Below, one piece after another: positions 8,917-17,670 of a DNA stretch of 64,000 nt. Below the pieces are notes generated by a model. It saw only the letters and a program-made list of their open reading frames with translations. It made no database searches and was not told the origin of the DNA. A program made the position numbers and the translations under genes. Each line of letters begins with the position of its first letter. Within the stretch, counting starts at the first letter, position 1. Source of the stretch: Vibrio tasmaniensis (lineage in GTDB: Bacteria > Pseudomonadota > Gammaproteobacteria > Enterobacterales > Vibrionaceae); the NCBI RefSeq assembly GCF_024347635.1, contig NZ_AP025510.1:1426001-1490000 (forward strand), in the 5' to 3' direction.

Positions 8917-9810
8917 CTACCAGCTTGTCGACTGTTCCATCTCGTTAGACAGGTGATCGATAAAGGCTCTTAACAGCGGTGTGACTTGTTTGCGCGTTCC
9001 ATAAACCGCGTGCACACCCAGCGTTTTAGGTTTCCATTCAGCGAGCAATGGAACCAACAAACCGTTTTTTATCAAGCCTTCCACCGAAGGAAAGGGCAGT
9101 AAGCAGATACCGTTGCCTTTGAGTGTGGCAGATAGCAGAACCTCAGATGTATTCGCACTAATACTCCCTTTAATCGGCACTGATTCCAATCCATTAGGGC
9201 CATTAAACGTCCACGCGGTTTTGCCAAAGTAACTGAATGATAGGCAGTTGTGATACGTTAAATCTTGCGCGTTTTTAGGTGTACCTTTCTCTTTTAGATA
9301 TTGAGGTGATGCGCAAATCACCGAGCGGCATTCACCTAACTGCTTAGCAACATTATTGGGTGTCAGTTCGTTGGTAATGCGAATTGCTAAATCGATACGT
9401 GACTCAACAAGATTGACCGTTTGATCGGTAGAAACGATATCAATCGTGACCTCTGGCCATTTAGCGATGAAGCTGCTGATCACGTCCATCAAGAAACTCT
9501 CGACAATGGAATAACTGGCGGTAATACGCAGTTGGCCTTTCAAATCCTCGCGGCTTTGATTTCTGATACCCGCTAACGACGCCTCAAGGGCAAGCAACTC
9601 TCTTGCGACTTCAAGCGTCTCTTTTCCCGCGCTGGTTAAGCTCAAGCTTCGAGTGGTTCTATGAAGCAAGCGTGTGTCCATCCAGCTTTCTAGCTCTCCC
9701 AAATAGCGCGTGACTTTGGTTCGAGAGAGATCAAGGTGTTCTGCTGCTGCACTCAAACTGCCACGCTCAACGATGGTGACAAAGACGTTCATTGCCTCAA
9801 GTTTATCCAT
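8917..9810 (-). CDS. LysR-family transcriptional regulator
   Basis: DNA-binding regulator of 297 aa. The N-terminal winged HTH (residues 1-60) reads MDKLEAMNVFVTIVERGSLS followed by AAAEHLDLSRTKVTRYLGEL; the rest is the periplasmic-binding-protein-like effector domain (LKGQLRITASYSIVE to the end). It belongs to the CrgA/DsdC-like subgroup with RLLHRTTRSLSLTSAG. It is transcribed away from the MBL-fold gene at 9987, and the 176-base gap is the usual site for LysR control of a divergent target, so it probably regulates that gene. Effector unknown. Confidence 0.93.
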   Translation of the reverse strand: MDKLEAMNVFVTIVERGSLSAAAEHLDLSRTKVTRYLGELESWMDTRLLHRTTRSLSLTSAGKETLEVARELLALEASLAGIRNQSREDLKGQLRITASYSIVESFLMDVISSFIAKWPEVTIDIVSTDQTVNLVESRIDLAIRITNELTPNNVAKQLGECRSVICASPQYLKEKGTPKNAQDLTYHNCLSFSYFGKTAWTFNGPNGLESVPIKGSISANTSEVLLSATLKGNGICLLPFPSVEGLIKNGLLVPLLAEWKPKTLGVHAVYGTRKQVTPLLRAFIDHLSNEMEQSTSW

Positions 9811-9986
9811 TGTTCTTATTGCCCAAATGATTTTGCATCTAATAGCTACTGTAAAATTATTATATGTCCGAAAATTGCAACAGTGAAAGTTAATTTGATG
9901 TCTATTTCATCTAATTCCAATCAAATAAGATGTTTGCACACTCAATGAGTTGGCAGGCGTTCAGCTCTTAATAACGGAATAAAGCT

Positions 9987-10889
9987 ATGAAAAAGTTATT
10001 TAAAATCCTTTTATCAAGAACCGCGTTTTTAGGATCAATGAGTTTAGGATCCATGCTAGCGGCATCGAGTGTTGTCTCTGCTGCTGAGCTAAACATCACT
10101 CATTACAATCCGGGTGAAAACGCGATATTCCCCGCAAGCTCTGTGCTGGTTTCGGGAGAAAAAGAAGTGATGCTGTTTGATGCACAATTTAGCGTCGCAG
10201 ATGGAAAAACGTTGGTGGAACAAATCAAAGCCACAGGCAAAGAGCTATCGATGATTTACATCAGCAGTGGCGACCCAGATTTCTACTTTGGCTTAGAACC
10301 GATTGTGGCGGCATTTCCAAACGCTGAGGTCGTGGCCAGTGAAGCGGTTGTTGCGCACATCAAGCGAACTAAAGATGCAAAGATCGAGTATTGGGGCCCA
10401 ATCTTAGAAGACAACGCACCGTCTAAAGTCATTGTCCCAACGGTGCTTAACGACACCACGTTGAACCTCGAAGGTGAAACAATCGAAGTGAGAGAAATTA
10501 ATACACACCAAGCTTACCTGTGGGTTCCATCTGAAAAGACAGTATTTGGTGGTGTGTCGGTGTATAGCGGCGTACATGTATGGATGGCAGATACCGCATC
10601 GAAAGAGATTCGTAGCCAGTGGTCACAATCATTAGAGCGCATGAAAGCACTTAAGCCTGAGGTGGTGATTCCAGGTCACTACTTAGGTGAAATGCCAACG
10701 GGTACAAATGGCGTTCAATTTACGATGGATTACGTGGCAGACATTGAAAAAGCACTGGTAAGCACAAGCAATCCAACGTCTGTTGATATCAGTGATTACA
10801 TGAAGAAAGCATACCCACAATTTAAGGCGACGGAAGGCGACCTTGAACTAGGTGCCAAAGTGCTAAGTGGTGAGATGGAATGGCACTAA
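9987..10889 (+). CDS. Exported MBL-fold protein with degenerate metal motif
   Basis: Protein of 300 aa with a signal peptide (basic start, hydrophobic core, cleavage near SVVSAAE, residue 33), so probably periplasmic. The metallo-beta-lactamase fold is recognisable (VLVSGEKEVMLFDAQFS, TVFGGVSVYSGVHVWMADT, VVIPGHYLGEMP). The normal HxHxDH zinc motif is replaced by SSGDPDF at 93-99, keeping only the second Asp, so canonical di-zinc hydrolase chemistry is unlikely; His231 in PGHY remains. It looks closest to the Vmh-like group of Vibrio MBL proteins. A LysR gene is divergent and a terminator follows. Substrate unknown; it may be a binding protein. Confidence 0.85.
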   Translation: MKKLFKILLSRTAFLGSMSLGSMLAASSVVSAAELNITHYNPGENAIFPASSVLVSGEKEVMLFDAQFSVADGKTLVEQIKATGKELSMIYISSGDPDFYFGLEPIVAAFPNAEVVASEAVVAHIKRTKDAKIEYWGPILEDNAPSKVIVPTVLNDTTLNLEGETIEVREINTHQAYLWVPSEKTVFGGVSVYSGVHVWMADTASKEIRSQWSQSLERMKALKPEVVIPGHYLGEMPTGTNGVQFTMDYVADIEKALVSTSNPTSVDISDYMKKAYPQFKATEGDLELGAKVLSGEMEWH

Positions 10890-11038
10890 GTTGATTATCT
10901 CGGTTGTGTCTCAGAAAAGCTTGAAGATTGTGTGCTAGATTTAAGTTGATACACAACTGGAGATATCGATGATCTGGCTTTCAGTGAAAGTACTACAGAT
11001 TGGACTTGTCTATGGATACAGGAAGTATCAAAAAACGA

Positions 11039-11071
11039 AAAGAGCGCCTATTTAGGGGCTCTTTTTTTTGA
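11039..11071 (+). terminator. Terminator after the MBL-fold gene
   Basis: AAAGAGC-GCC pairs with GGG-GCTCTTT (G-U in the middle) around TATTTA and is followed by T8, about 150 bases after the stop codon. Confidence 0.8.
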
Positions 11072-11169
11072 TGTATTAGAAGCATGTGGAAAGAAAACTC
11101 ACCATTGTCCGGTTTAATAGTAAGTATCTAAATTGACTCTGAAATCTAACATCATCAATAAGCGAATTT

Positions 11170-11985
11170 ATGTTGAAAATAGAACCGAATACTCCTCACA
11201 TCGGTGCACGTATCCATGGTGTCGAGCTCGCCACATGCAGTGCGACTGAACTCGATGAGATTTATCAGGCACTGATTACACATCAAGTGGTTTTTCTCGA
11301 TGAGCAAACCCTTTCGTCTGAACAACACTTGATGATTGCAGAGCGATTTGGCAAGTTGGAACCTGCGCATCCTTTCTTTCCTCGCGTCGAAAGCGCACCT
11401 CAAGTGAGTGTGATTGAAACAACCCGTGGCAATGCACCCATGGAAAGCTATTGGCATACCGACTTAACGTGGCGTAGCCTGCCATCTAAAGCTTCTTTGT
11501 TGCATGCTCAGCATGTGCCCAGTGCTGGAGGGGATACGATTTGGTGTTCGATGACCGCTGTGTTTGATTCATTAGATGAAATCATGAAGGCTAAGTTGAG
11601 AGGGTTGTCTGCGACTCATTCGCTGGTGGCTTTTGAAGGCATAGAGTCGGATCAGATAGAGCTTGATTGGCACAAGTCGTTAATCAAAACCGCACAGGAA
11701 AATCCACCAGTAATCCATCCTGTTGTTCAGAGCCATCCGGAAACAGGTAAAGAAACACTGTATATCAATGAGCAGTTTACTCGTTATATCAACGAACTTG
11801 ATCGTCAAGAGAGCGATGAGCTGCTCTGTCATCTGTTTGACATTGCCCGACGTCCAGAGTTTCAGGTGCGCTTCAAATGGAAGAAGGGATCAATAGCGAT
11901 ATGGGATAACAGAGTAACGCAGCATTATGCAGTGATTGATTACGGCGATACTCCAAGAAAGATGCATCGCGTTACAGTGACATAA
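11170..11985 (+). CDS. TauD/TfdA-family Fe(II)/2-oxoglutarate dioxygenase
   Basis: Cytoplasmic non-heme iron oxygenase of 271 aa. The iron triad is intact: His96 and Asp98 in YWHTDLTW, and distal His252 in NRVTQHYAV; Arg267 in MHRVTVT would hold 2-oxoglutarate. The family includes taurine dioxygenase, and TauD itself is about this long, but no tauABC sulphonate transport genes lie nearby, so the substrate is open. There is no clear Shine-Dalgarno before the ATG at 11170. It stands alone between the MBL gene and cqsS. Confidence 0.9.
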   Translation: MLKIEPNTPHIGARIHGVELATCSATELDEIYQALITHQVVFLDEQTLSSEQHLMIAERFGKLEPAHPFFPRVESAPQVSVIETTRGNAPMESYWHTDLTWRSLPSKASLLHAQHVPSAGGDTIWCSMTAVFDSLDEIMKAKLRGLSATHSLVAFEGIESDQIELDWHKSLIKTAQENPPVIHPVVQSHPETGKETLYINEQFTRYINELDRQESDELLCHLFDIARRPEFQVRFKWKKGSIAIWDNRVTQHYAVIDYGDTPRKMHRVTVT

Positions 11986-12256
11986 TGCAAACTAAGAGGC
12001 GCAGCGCTTGCTAAGGCGCGTTATTGGTGTAGGCGTGAGCGTATAAATCTCAATTACGAAGGGAAATTGTCTGAATCAAAGTATGAAACCGAGACTTTAT
12101 CCATCTAAATCAATAATAAAATAAAAGCGTTGATACATATTTGATTGAAAGCTCACTGCTCTGAGGAGATGTGTAATATACTCAGCGGAAAACATAAGAA
12201 CCAACATTAAATTTTAGACTTTGTAAACGTCAGGGCTTAGTAAATAAAGTATTTGT

Positions 12257-14305
12257 ATGAACGCGATTCGTAAAGTTTATCAGTACGCAGAACCTAACCT
12301 AACTCTTGTGGGTTGGATGGGCTTTGTCGGTTTCCCTGCTTACTACATTGTATGGGAATTCTTGTTTCCGCAACCCTATGAAAATTTGGCCCTGCGTCTG
12401 TTTTGCTCGGTATTATTCCTGGGGATTGTCGTTCGTAATCGTGTTTCATTTGTTTGGCGAAAGTACCTTCCGGCTTATTATCAAGTCGCTATCACCCTCT
12501 GCTTACCGTGTTTTTTCTTTTACATGCTGCTGATGAATAACTGGTCCAACGTATGGGTTATGTCTTTCATGTCGGCCATTTTCCTCCATATTCTACTAGT
12601 TCACGTGACCCGAGTGATGTTTGCACAAACCTTTGCCGGGATAGGGATTGCTACCTTGTGTGCATGGGTGGCACAAGGCTTCTACTTAGAGCTCACCATG
12701 AATTGGACGCATGTACCAATCTTCCTATTTATCTATTTGTTCGGTAACTTGTTTTACTTCCGTAATCAGGTGGAACACGAGAATAAGGTGTCATTGGCGA
12801 AATCTTTTGGAGCCGGTATCGCGCACGAGATGCGAAATCCTCTGAGTGGTTTACTGACCTCTATTGATGTCATGCAATCGATATTGCCGAACCCCAAGAG
12901 TGGTGATCACAAAGGGCAATACGCTTTAAGTAATGAAGAAGTCATACAGTTACGTGAAGTGGGCGATGAAGCGATGGAGATCATTCATTCAGGTAACGAG
13001 ACGATTGACCTGCTATTGACTTCAATTGATGAAAACCGAGTATCTCGCTCTACGTTTAAGAAGCATTCAGCTCAAGCGGTGGTCGAAGGGGCAATAGACA
13101 GCTTTAACTATAAGCGCTCAGCCGACAAATCAGCGATCTCTTTAGATGTACAAAGTAACTTCGACTTCTTGGGCAGTGATACCTTGTTGAAATACGTGAT
13201 GTATAACTTGTTCAAAAACGCATTCCATCATCGCAGCCCTGAAGATTTTCACATTCATGTCACCATGTGCAGTGATGACGTGACCAATCAAATTATGGTT
13301 ACCGATAATGGAGCCGGTATTTCAAACGATGTTATTCGTCGTATTTTTCAAGACTTCTACACGACAGGCCAATCGGGTAACTACGGTTTAGGTTTGCCAT
13401 TTTGTCAGAAGGTCATGCGCTCGTTTGGTGGTGAGATTAAATGTCAGTCTGAAGTGGAACAGTGGACGCAGTTCACTATGACTTTCCCATCTTTGACTTC
13501 TCACTCTGTGAAGGAAATTAAGAGTGAGCTCACTAAGCTAAAGACAGTGTTGATGGTCAGTGACCAGAAAGTGCTCTCTAATAAAATTACTGAGACGTCA
13601 CGCTTTATGGGGTTTGACCTCACCGTATTAGACGTTGTATCAGCACTTAAAAATAAGGAATATCAATTTGAGTTCGATCTGATTTTTGTTGATATGGAGA
13701 GCTTAGATTTAAGAGCCAATTACCTCGATAGAGTTGAATCTTTGCTATCGTTCACTGAAGCGCGAATCATCTATTTGTATGAGCATCAGCCCGTGAAGCG
13801 TGTTCGCAACGTTGCTTTTGAACCGATTTGGGTGGAAACACAAGTTTGGCTACTGAATACTAAAGCGACCATCGAGCGCTTACTTTTCGATTCTAATTAC
13901 GTGTTGCCATCGGTTGCTGTAAAACCACTTGAGGCGACTAATAAACGCACGATAATGGTGGTAGACGACAACGAATCTTTGCGCCGTTTTACCGCAATGT
14001 TATTGGAAAAGCAGGGCTTTGATGTTGTGCAGAAAGAAGATGGCCAACAAGCGTTAGATGCTTTGGATACCGAGGATGTTGATTTGATTCTGATGGATAT
14101 CGAGATGCCGATTATGGATGGTATTGAAGCTTCTCGTCGAATCCGCAGTGCTGCCAAAGAATATTCTTCAGTGCCGATTATTGCTCACACGGGCGACAGT
14201 TCCCCAGTGACATTGGAAAAAATGGAATCGTCAGGCATGTCAGACTTTATTGTGAAACCGGCAGATAAAACCCGATTGTTCGATAAAATTGCACACTGGA
14301 TTTGA
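12257..14305 (+). CDS. cqsS: CqsS, CAI-1 quorum-sensing hybrid histidine kinase
   Basis: Inner-membrane sensor (682 aa) of the alpha-hydroxyketone autoinducer made by CqsA; at low signal it is expected to feed phosphate through LuxU to LuxO. The first 170 residues hold about six transmembrane helices and match V. cholerae CqsS closely (RKVYQYAEPNL, LVGWMG, FGNL). Phospho-acceptor His190 lies in GAGIAHEMRNPLSG, the kinase G boxes in DNGAGIS and GNYGLGLPFC, and a C-terminal receiver has Asp614 in LILMDIEMP; these align with His194 and Asp618 of V. cholerae at a constant offset of four. Trp100 and Ser103 keep the head-group residues, while Phe166 replaces the V. cholerae tail residue Cys170. cqsA faces it across a shared terminator. 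Confidence 0.96.
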   Translation: MNAIRKVYQYAEPNLTLVGWMGFVGFPAYYIVWEFLFPQPYENLALRLFCSVLFLGIVVRNRVSFVWRKYLPAYYQVAITLCLPCFFFYMLLMNNWSNVWVMSFMSAIFLHILLVHVTRVMFAQTFAGIGIATLCAWVAQGFYLELTMNWTHVPIFLFIYLFGNLFYFRNQVEHENKVSLAKSFGAGIAHEMRNPLSGLLTSIDVMQSILPNPKSGDHKGQYALSNEEVIQLREVGDEAMEIIHSGNETIDLLLTSIDENRVSRSTFKKHSAQAVVEGAIDSFNYKRSADKSAISLDVQSNFDFLGSDTLLKYVMYNLFKNAFHHRSPEDFHIHVTMCSDDVTNQIMVTDNGAGISNDVIRRIFQDFYTTGQSGNYGLGLPFCQKVMRSFGGEIKCQSEVEQWTQFTMTFPSLTSHSVKEIKSELTKLKTVLMVSDQKVLSNKITETSRFMGFDLTVLDVVSALKNKEYQFEFDLIFVDMESLDLRANYLDRVESLLSFTEARIIYLYEHQPVKRVRNVAFEPIWVETQVWLLNTKATIERLLFDSNYVLPSVAVKPLEATNKRTIMVVDDNESLRRFTAMLLEKQGFDVVQKEDGQQALDALDTEDVDLILMDIEMPIMDGIEASRRIRSAAKEYSSVPIIAHTGDSSPVTLEKMESSGMSDFIVKPADKTRLFDKIAHWI

Positions 14306-14336
14306 TGGGTTTCAGCATTTTGTTATCCAGCTGAAC

Positions 14337-14368
14337 TAGATGAATAGATGAATAGATGAATAGATGAA
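14337..14368. repeat. Octanucleotide repeat (TAGATGAA)x4
   Basis: Four exact head-to-tail copies starting 31 bases after the cqsS stop and ending six bases before the terminator stem. It is noncoding. Confidence 0.9.
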
Positions 14369-14374
14369 CACAAG

Positions 14375-14406
14375 AAAGAGCTCAGCAATTCGCTGGGCTC
14401 TTTTTG
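14375..14406. terminator. Terminator between convergent cqsS and cqsA
   Basis: GAGCTCAGC pairs with GCTGGGCTC (one G-U) with A and T runs on both sides, so it can serve both converging transcripts; the plus-strand T run is the better one. Confidence 0.85.
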
Positions 14407-14489
14407 TATCGCGACATGATAGCTACATGCAGTCTTGCCGTTCAACGCTACAAACAGAAAGCTGCTATCAACAAGCTTCTAGCAAAAGG

Positions 14490-15671
14490 TTACACGAACT
14501 CTAACTCCGGATGATTGTATGCCTCATGACAAACGGTGAGAACATGATCAATATCACTAGGTGTCATGTCGGCATTGACTGAAAAGCGGATGATGTTTTT
14601 GTTCCTACCCGTAGCGGGGCGACAAAAAACAGCACCGAACACATCACGCTGTTCGAGGAAATCGCGAACACGCTCGGTGTTTCTTTCACTACCGCACTCT
14701 AATGCCACAATTTGAGACTCGCTGCGGATATTAAAGCCAATTCGTTTGAGGCCGGTAGTAAGTGATTTAGCTCGATTGAATAAGGCTTGTCGTTTGTCTT
14801 CTGCACCTTTTATTACCTCTAATGTTTTCTCTAAACGAACCACTTCTTGTGGTAATACCGTCGAACTGAAAATCGCGGGATAAGCAACAAACGGTAAGGT
14901 TTCTGAAAGCTGTTTCGGCCCAAGAATTGCCCCTGCACGATAAGCAAAAGTTTTAGCCAAACTAACGGTGATGAAGTCGACTTGCTTAGTGAGGCCCAAG
15001 GCGTGAACTAAGCCAGCACCATTTTCCCCATGCGTACCCAGTGAATGCGATTCATCAACGACGACGGCACAATCAAACTCCTGCGCCATTTCGTAGATGT
15101 CGCGTAGTGGGGCGATGGTCCCAATGGTGCTGTAAACTGAATCGACCACAATAACGCCTGTGCCGTGGCGTTCTAGCTGTTTGCGCAGGTGATTCATATT
15201 GTTATGCATAAACGGGTGGGCAATGCCGCCAGCGGCACGAATGCCTTCCCATAGCGACATGTGGGCAAAAAAGTCGATATACACAGGTGTGCCCGGAGGG
15301 CAGATCGTTTGAAGTAACCCAATATTAGCCGCCCATCCCGACTGAGAAAGTAAACAGCTCTCCATTCCGACATAATTCGCGAGTTCGGTTTCAAATGCAG
15401 GTTTAGACTCTTCATCTTGTAAGAAAATAGCAGACATCACTACGTTGTCATCGTGTTCGATGATCGCCGCTTGATGAGCCTCTTGGATCGGTTTGTTGTG
15501 TGACAGTGCTAAGTAATCATTGCTCTGCATAACAACGGCGTTGCGCTGAGGTCGTTTACCTAATACCAAGTGCTTTTGGCTTTGGTTCTGGGTAATGAGG
15601 TCTTGAATATAGAAGTTCAAGCGTTCTTCGATAAAGGAAGGTAGTGGTTTGTTTTTTGTTGTATCACTCAT
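14490..15671 (-). CDS. cqsA: CqsA, alpha-hydroxyketone autoinducer synthase
   Basis: PLP enzyme (393 aa) that condenses an acyl-CoA with S-adenosylmethionine or an amino acid to make the CAI-1 family of quorum signals. It belongs to the alpha-oxoamine synthase family of fold-type I aminotransferases. The PLP lysine is Lys240 in SLAKTFAYRAG, Asp206 in VVVDESHSLGTHG holds the pyridine ring, and SNDYLALSH is the usual N-terminal family motif. Start set at MSDTTKNK (15671) with GAAGAG seven bases upstream; the frame extends to a TTG at 15686, which lies in that ribosome site. It converges with cqsS. Product chain length cannot be read, but the receptor hints at C8. Confidence 0.96.
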   Translation of the reverse strand: MSDTTKNKPLPSFIEERLNFYIQDLITQNQSQKHLVLGKRPQRNAVVMQSNDYLALSHNKPIQEAHQAAIIEHDDNVVMSAIFLQDEESKPAFETELANYVGMESCLLSQSGWAANIGLLQTICPPGTPVYIDFFAHMSLWEGIRAAGGIAHPFMHNNMNHLRKQLERHGTGVIVVDSVYSTIGTIAPLRDIYEMAQEFDCAVVVDESHSLGTHGENGAGLVHALGLTKQVDFITVSLAKTFAYRAGAILGPKQLSETLPFVAYPAIFSSTVLPQEVVRLEKTLEVIKGAEDKRQALFNRAKSLTTGLKRIGFNIRSESQIVALECGSERNTERVRDFLEQRDVFGAVFCRPATGRNKNIIRFSVNADMTPSDIDHVLTVCHEAYNHPELEFV

Positions 15672-15914
15672 AATTATTCTCTTCAAATATGGGAAAACGC
15701 CAGCGCCGGCGGTTGTATATTGAAGTTAAAAAGTGATGTGTCATTAGCCAGTTTGCATAATTTTGTATGTGCTAGCAAACTCAGTATTTAAAGGTATCGA
15801 AGCAACCAATTTTCCTTACGGTGCGGGGCTTTAACCTAGTTCAGATATGAATGATAGTCTTCTTTTTTATGATAAAAGGCTATTAAAACTCGGTGTTCGA
15901 ATGACCATGCAAAG

Positions 15915-16178
15915 GTGATTCTGAAAAGCTTTGATGTCCTAGCTGCGTATTATGAACTGGAGCGTACTAGCTATGAACGTGAATCAGTTCGATTAAGTCG
16001 TTCAATTCCTGATTGGCTAGCTTTCTGTAGATACTCATGGTCACGACCGTTATTAACTGTACTGGTTTTTATTGTCAAAATTGTATTTGTACTGTTTCTA
16101 GGCGGTATTGGATTGATTGTGAAGCCTGTAAAATCTGGTGCAGTTAAGTTGGTGGGAAAAGTAGTAAAGCAGTCGTAA
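15915..16178 (+). CDS. Small hypothetical membrane protein (87 aa)
   Basis: Unrecognised. The open frame starts with GTG at 15915 (no ATG in frame) behind a weak AAAGG. The N-terminal half is polar with several Arg, Glu and Tyr residues (LAAYYELERTSYERESVRLSRS), then a tryptophan-containing stretch and a clear membrane helix (LLTVLVFIVKIVFVLFLGGIGLIV) and a basic tail. A long hairpin terminator follows 50 bases on. The amphipathic-then-membrane layout supports coding, but the start is uncertain and there is no homologue I can name. Confidence 0.5.
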   Translation: MILKSFDVLAAYYELERTSYERESVRLSRSIPDWLAFCRYSWSRPLLTVLVFIVKIVFVLFLGGIGLIVKPVKSGAVKLVGKVVKQS

Positions 16179-16227
16179 AATATGTGGTTGATGGCCAATA
16201 CACATAGAGGTCATCCCGTTTCAGTCC

Positions 16228-16275
16228 AGCTTATATACAAAGGCCTCGCAACTGCGAGGCCTTTGTATATAAGCT
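16228..16275. terminator. Unusually long perfect hairpin, probable bidirectional terminator
   Basis: Two perfectly complementary 22-bp arms (16228-16249 and 16254-16275) enclose the loop AACT. The inner part (GGCCTCGC/GCGAGGCC followed by TTTG) looks like a terminator for the gene on the left and for the DUF1090 gene arriving from the right. The outer AT-rich arms (AGCTTATATACAAA and complement) extend it far beyond what termination needs. Confidence 0.8.
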
Positions 16276-16321
16276 TGGTTTAGCGATGATTAATCACGCT
16301 TCCTAATCATTGAGCCAAACA

Positions 16322-16717
16322 TTAATCTAATGTCGAAAGCTCTTGTTTGTATTCTTCAACCTTTGCTTTTTCTTCGGCTATTTTTCTTTGGTACTTAGTG
16401 ACCTTGTCGTCTTCGTTGAAGTCTTGCGCTTCTTGAAGTTCCTCTTTGTACTCAATGATATCTTCTTGCGCGTCTTCAATGTCACTCATTAACTCTGATT
16501 TTAATTCTTCGTCGGTACAGTATGTATTTACTTGGTCTAGAGCGTCTGTCAGCCCTTCTAGCTTATTGTCATATCCGTTGGCTTTGGCGATCTCAATTTT
16601 CATTTCAATCTCACACGCTTTTTTCTCACAACCCATCTTTTGTGAGCAGTCAGAAGCGAAAGCTGACAATGGAAGAAGGAGTAAAGGTAATAGTACTTTG
16701 ATTGTGTGTTTTGACAT
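16322..16717 (-). CDS. DUF1090 periplasmic protein
   Basis: Exported protein of 131 aa. A signal peptide (MSKHTIKVLLPLLLLPLSAFA, with cleavage before SDC) is followed by a Cys-bearing head (CSQKMGCEKKACEIE) and a long charged helical region with IEYKEELQEAQD and EEYKQEL, probably coiled coil. This matches DUF1090 (YqjC-like), whose function is not established. It is transcribed toward the long hairpin at 16228-16275. Confidence 0.85.
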   Translation of the reverse strand: MSKHTIKVLLPLLLLPLSAFASDCSQKMGCEKKACEIEMKIEIAKANGYDNKLEGLTDALDQVNTYCTDEELKSELMSDIEDAQEDIIEYKEELQEAQDFNEDDKVTKYQRKIAEEKAKVEEYKQELSTLD

Positions 16718-16860
16718 TTTGGTCGCCTAAGCTGATTCATTAAAAGGATGCGGTACGTAATCTATAGAAGGAACGTGATTGAGACTATATCGTTTGGCTA
16801 TCAGAAAATTTCAAATGAAATATTTTGTCCCGCAATATTCGTCCCGCAGTAAGTCTGGAC

Positions 16861-17670
16861 TTACAAAGTGAACTCGATGCTTTTACGCTTCTTCCTGAGG
16901 CTGTAATACCTTAAGTATTTGAATACTGGACTGCTCTCTTCTGTTAGGTTCTGATAAAAGGGGTTATTGATAAGTACCAGAGAGTCGACTTTAAACAGGA
17001 ACAAACCAAACATTGCCTTTGTTGGTTTCAAATACAAATCATAGAGAAATTGTGCCATCGCGGGGTCGTGAGCCGGAATGGTGAGCGATTTTTTAGCCAT
17101 TGATTCCGTAAGGTATCGCAGTACTTGTTTACGTACCGACAAACTGATCGAACCGACACTCAGCAACATGTCGTTTTTGTCGTCATACACAATGTGGCCC
17201 ATCATTAAGCCTTTACAGTAAAAGCTGAGAATGACGATATTGTCGACGGATAGATGATCGGCTTGATAGAAGCTAAGAAAGTCCAAAGAATACAACTTTG
17301 AATGAATAGAGAGTATGTCTTCCAAGACATCGTTCGGGACCGTTTTCATCGTATAGGATTCAACGGTATCAATGGTGTAACGATAAGCGATATCTTGGTT
17401 TACTGGGATGTCACTTAGCTTTACTGAAGGGGAGATAGTTTCTGCTTCTTTATCGTCAAATTCGTAATGTTGACTGAAGTAATTCGCAATACCCAGGCGG
17501 CGAATAAGGCTAGTGGTGGTCTCGTTTCTCTCCCACTTACTCAGCGTCACTTGGTTTATGCCGCCGAAAACTCGATGTGAATTTGCAAGTAAAGTCGCTA
17601 AATCTTCCTGTGACAGTGTTTTTTCTTCGCGAAGCCTTTTTAATTCTTCTGGGAAGTTCTCACGATTCAT
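16861..17670 (-). CDS. XRE-type HTH regulator with unassigned C-terminal domain
   Basis: Protein of 269 aa. Residues 7-60 form a Cro/CI-type HTH (LKRLREEKTLSQEDLATLLA, then NQVTLSKWERNETTTSLIRR). Residues 95-269 form a mixed alpha/beta domain that I do not recognise (VILSFYCKGLMMGHIVYDDK and the block VRKQVLRYLTESMAKKSL); its predicted strand-helix pattern could be acetyltransferase-like, but no acetyl-CoA motif is evident. A 750-base AT-rich gap lies upstream. Target and signal unknown. Confidence 0.8.
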   Translation of the reverse strand: MNRENFPEELKRLREEKTLSQEDLATLLANSHRVFGGINQVTLSKWERNETTTSLIRRLGIANYFSQHYEFDDKEAETISPSVKLSDIPVNQDIAYRYTIDTVESYTMKTVPNDVLEDILSIHSKLYSLDFLSFYQADHLSVDNIVILSFYCKGLMMGHIVYDDKNDMLLSVGSISLSVRKQVLRYLTESMAKKSLTIPAHDPAMAQFLYDLYLKPTKAMFGLFLFKVDSLVLINNPFYQNLTEESSPVFKYLRYYSLRKKRKSIEFTL

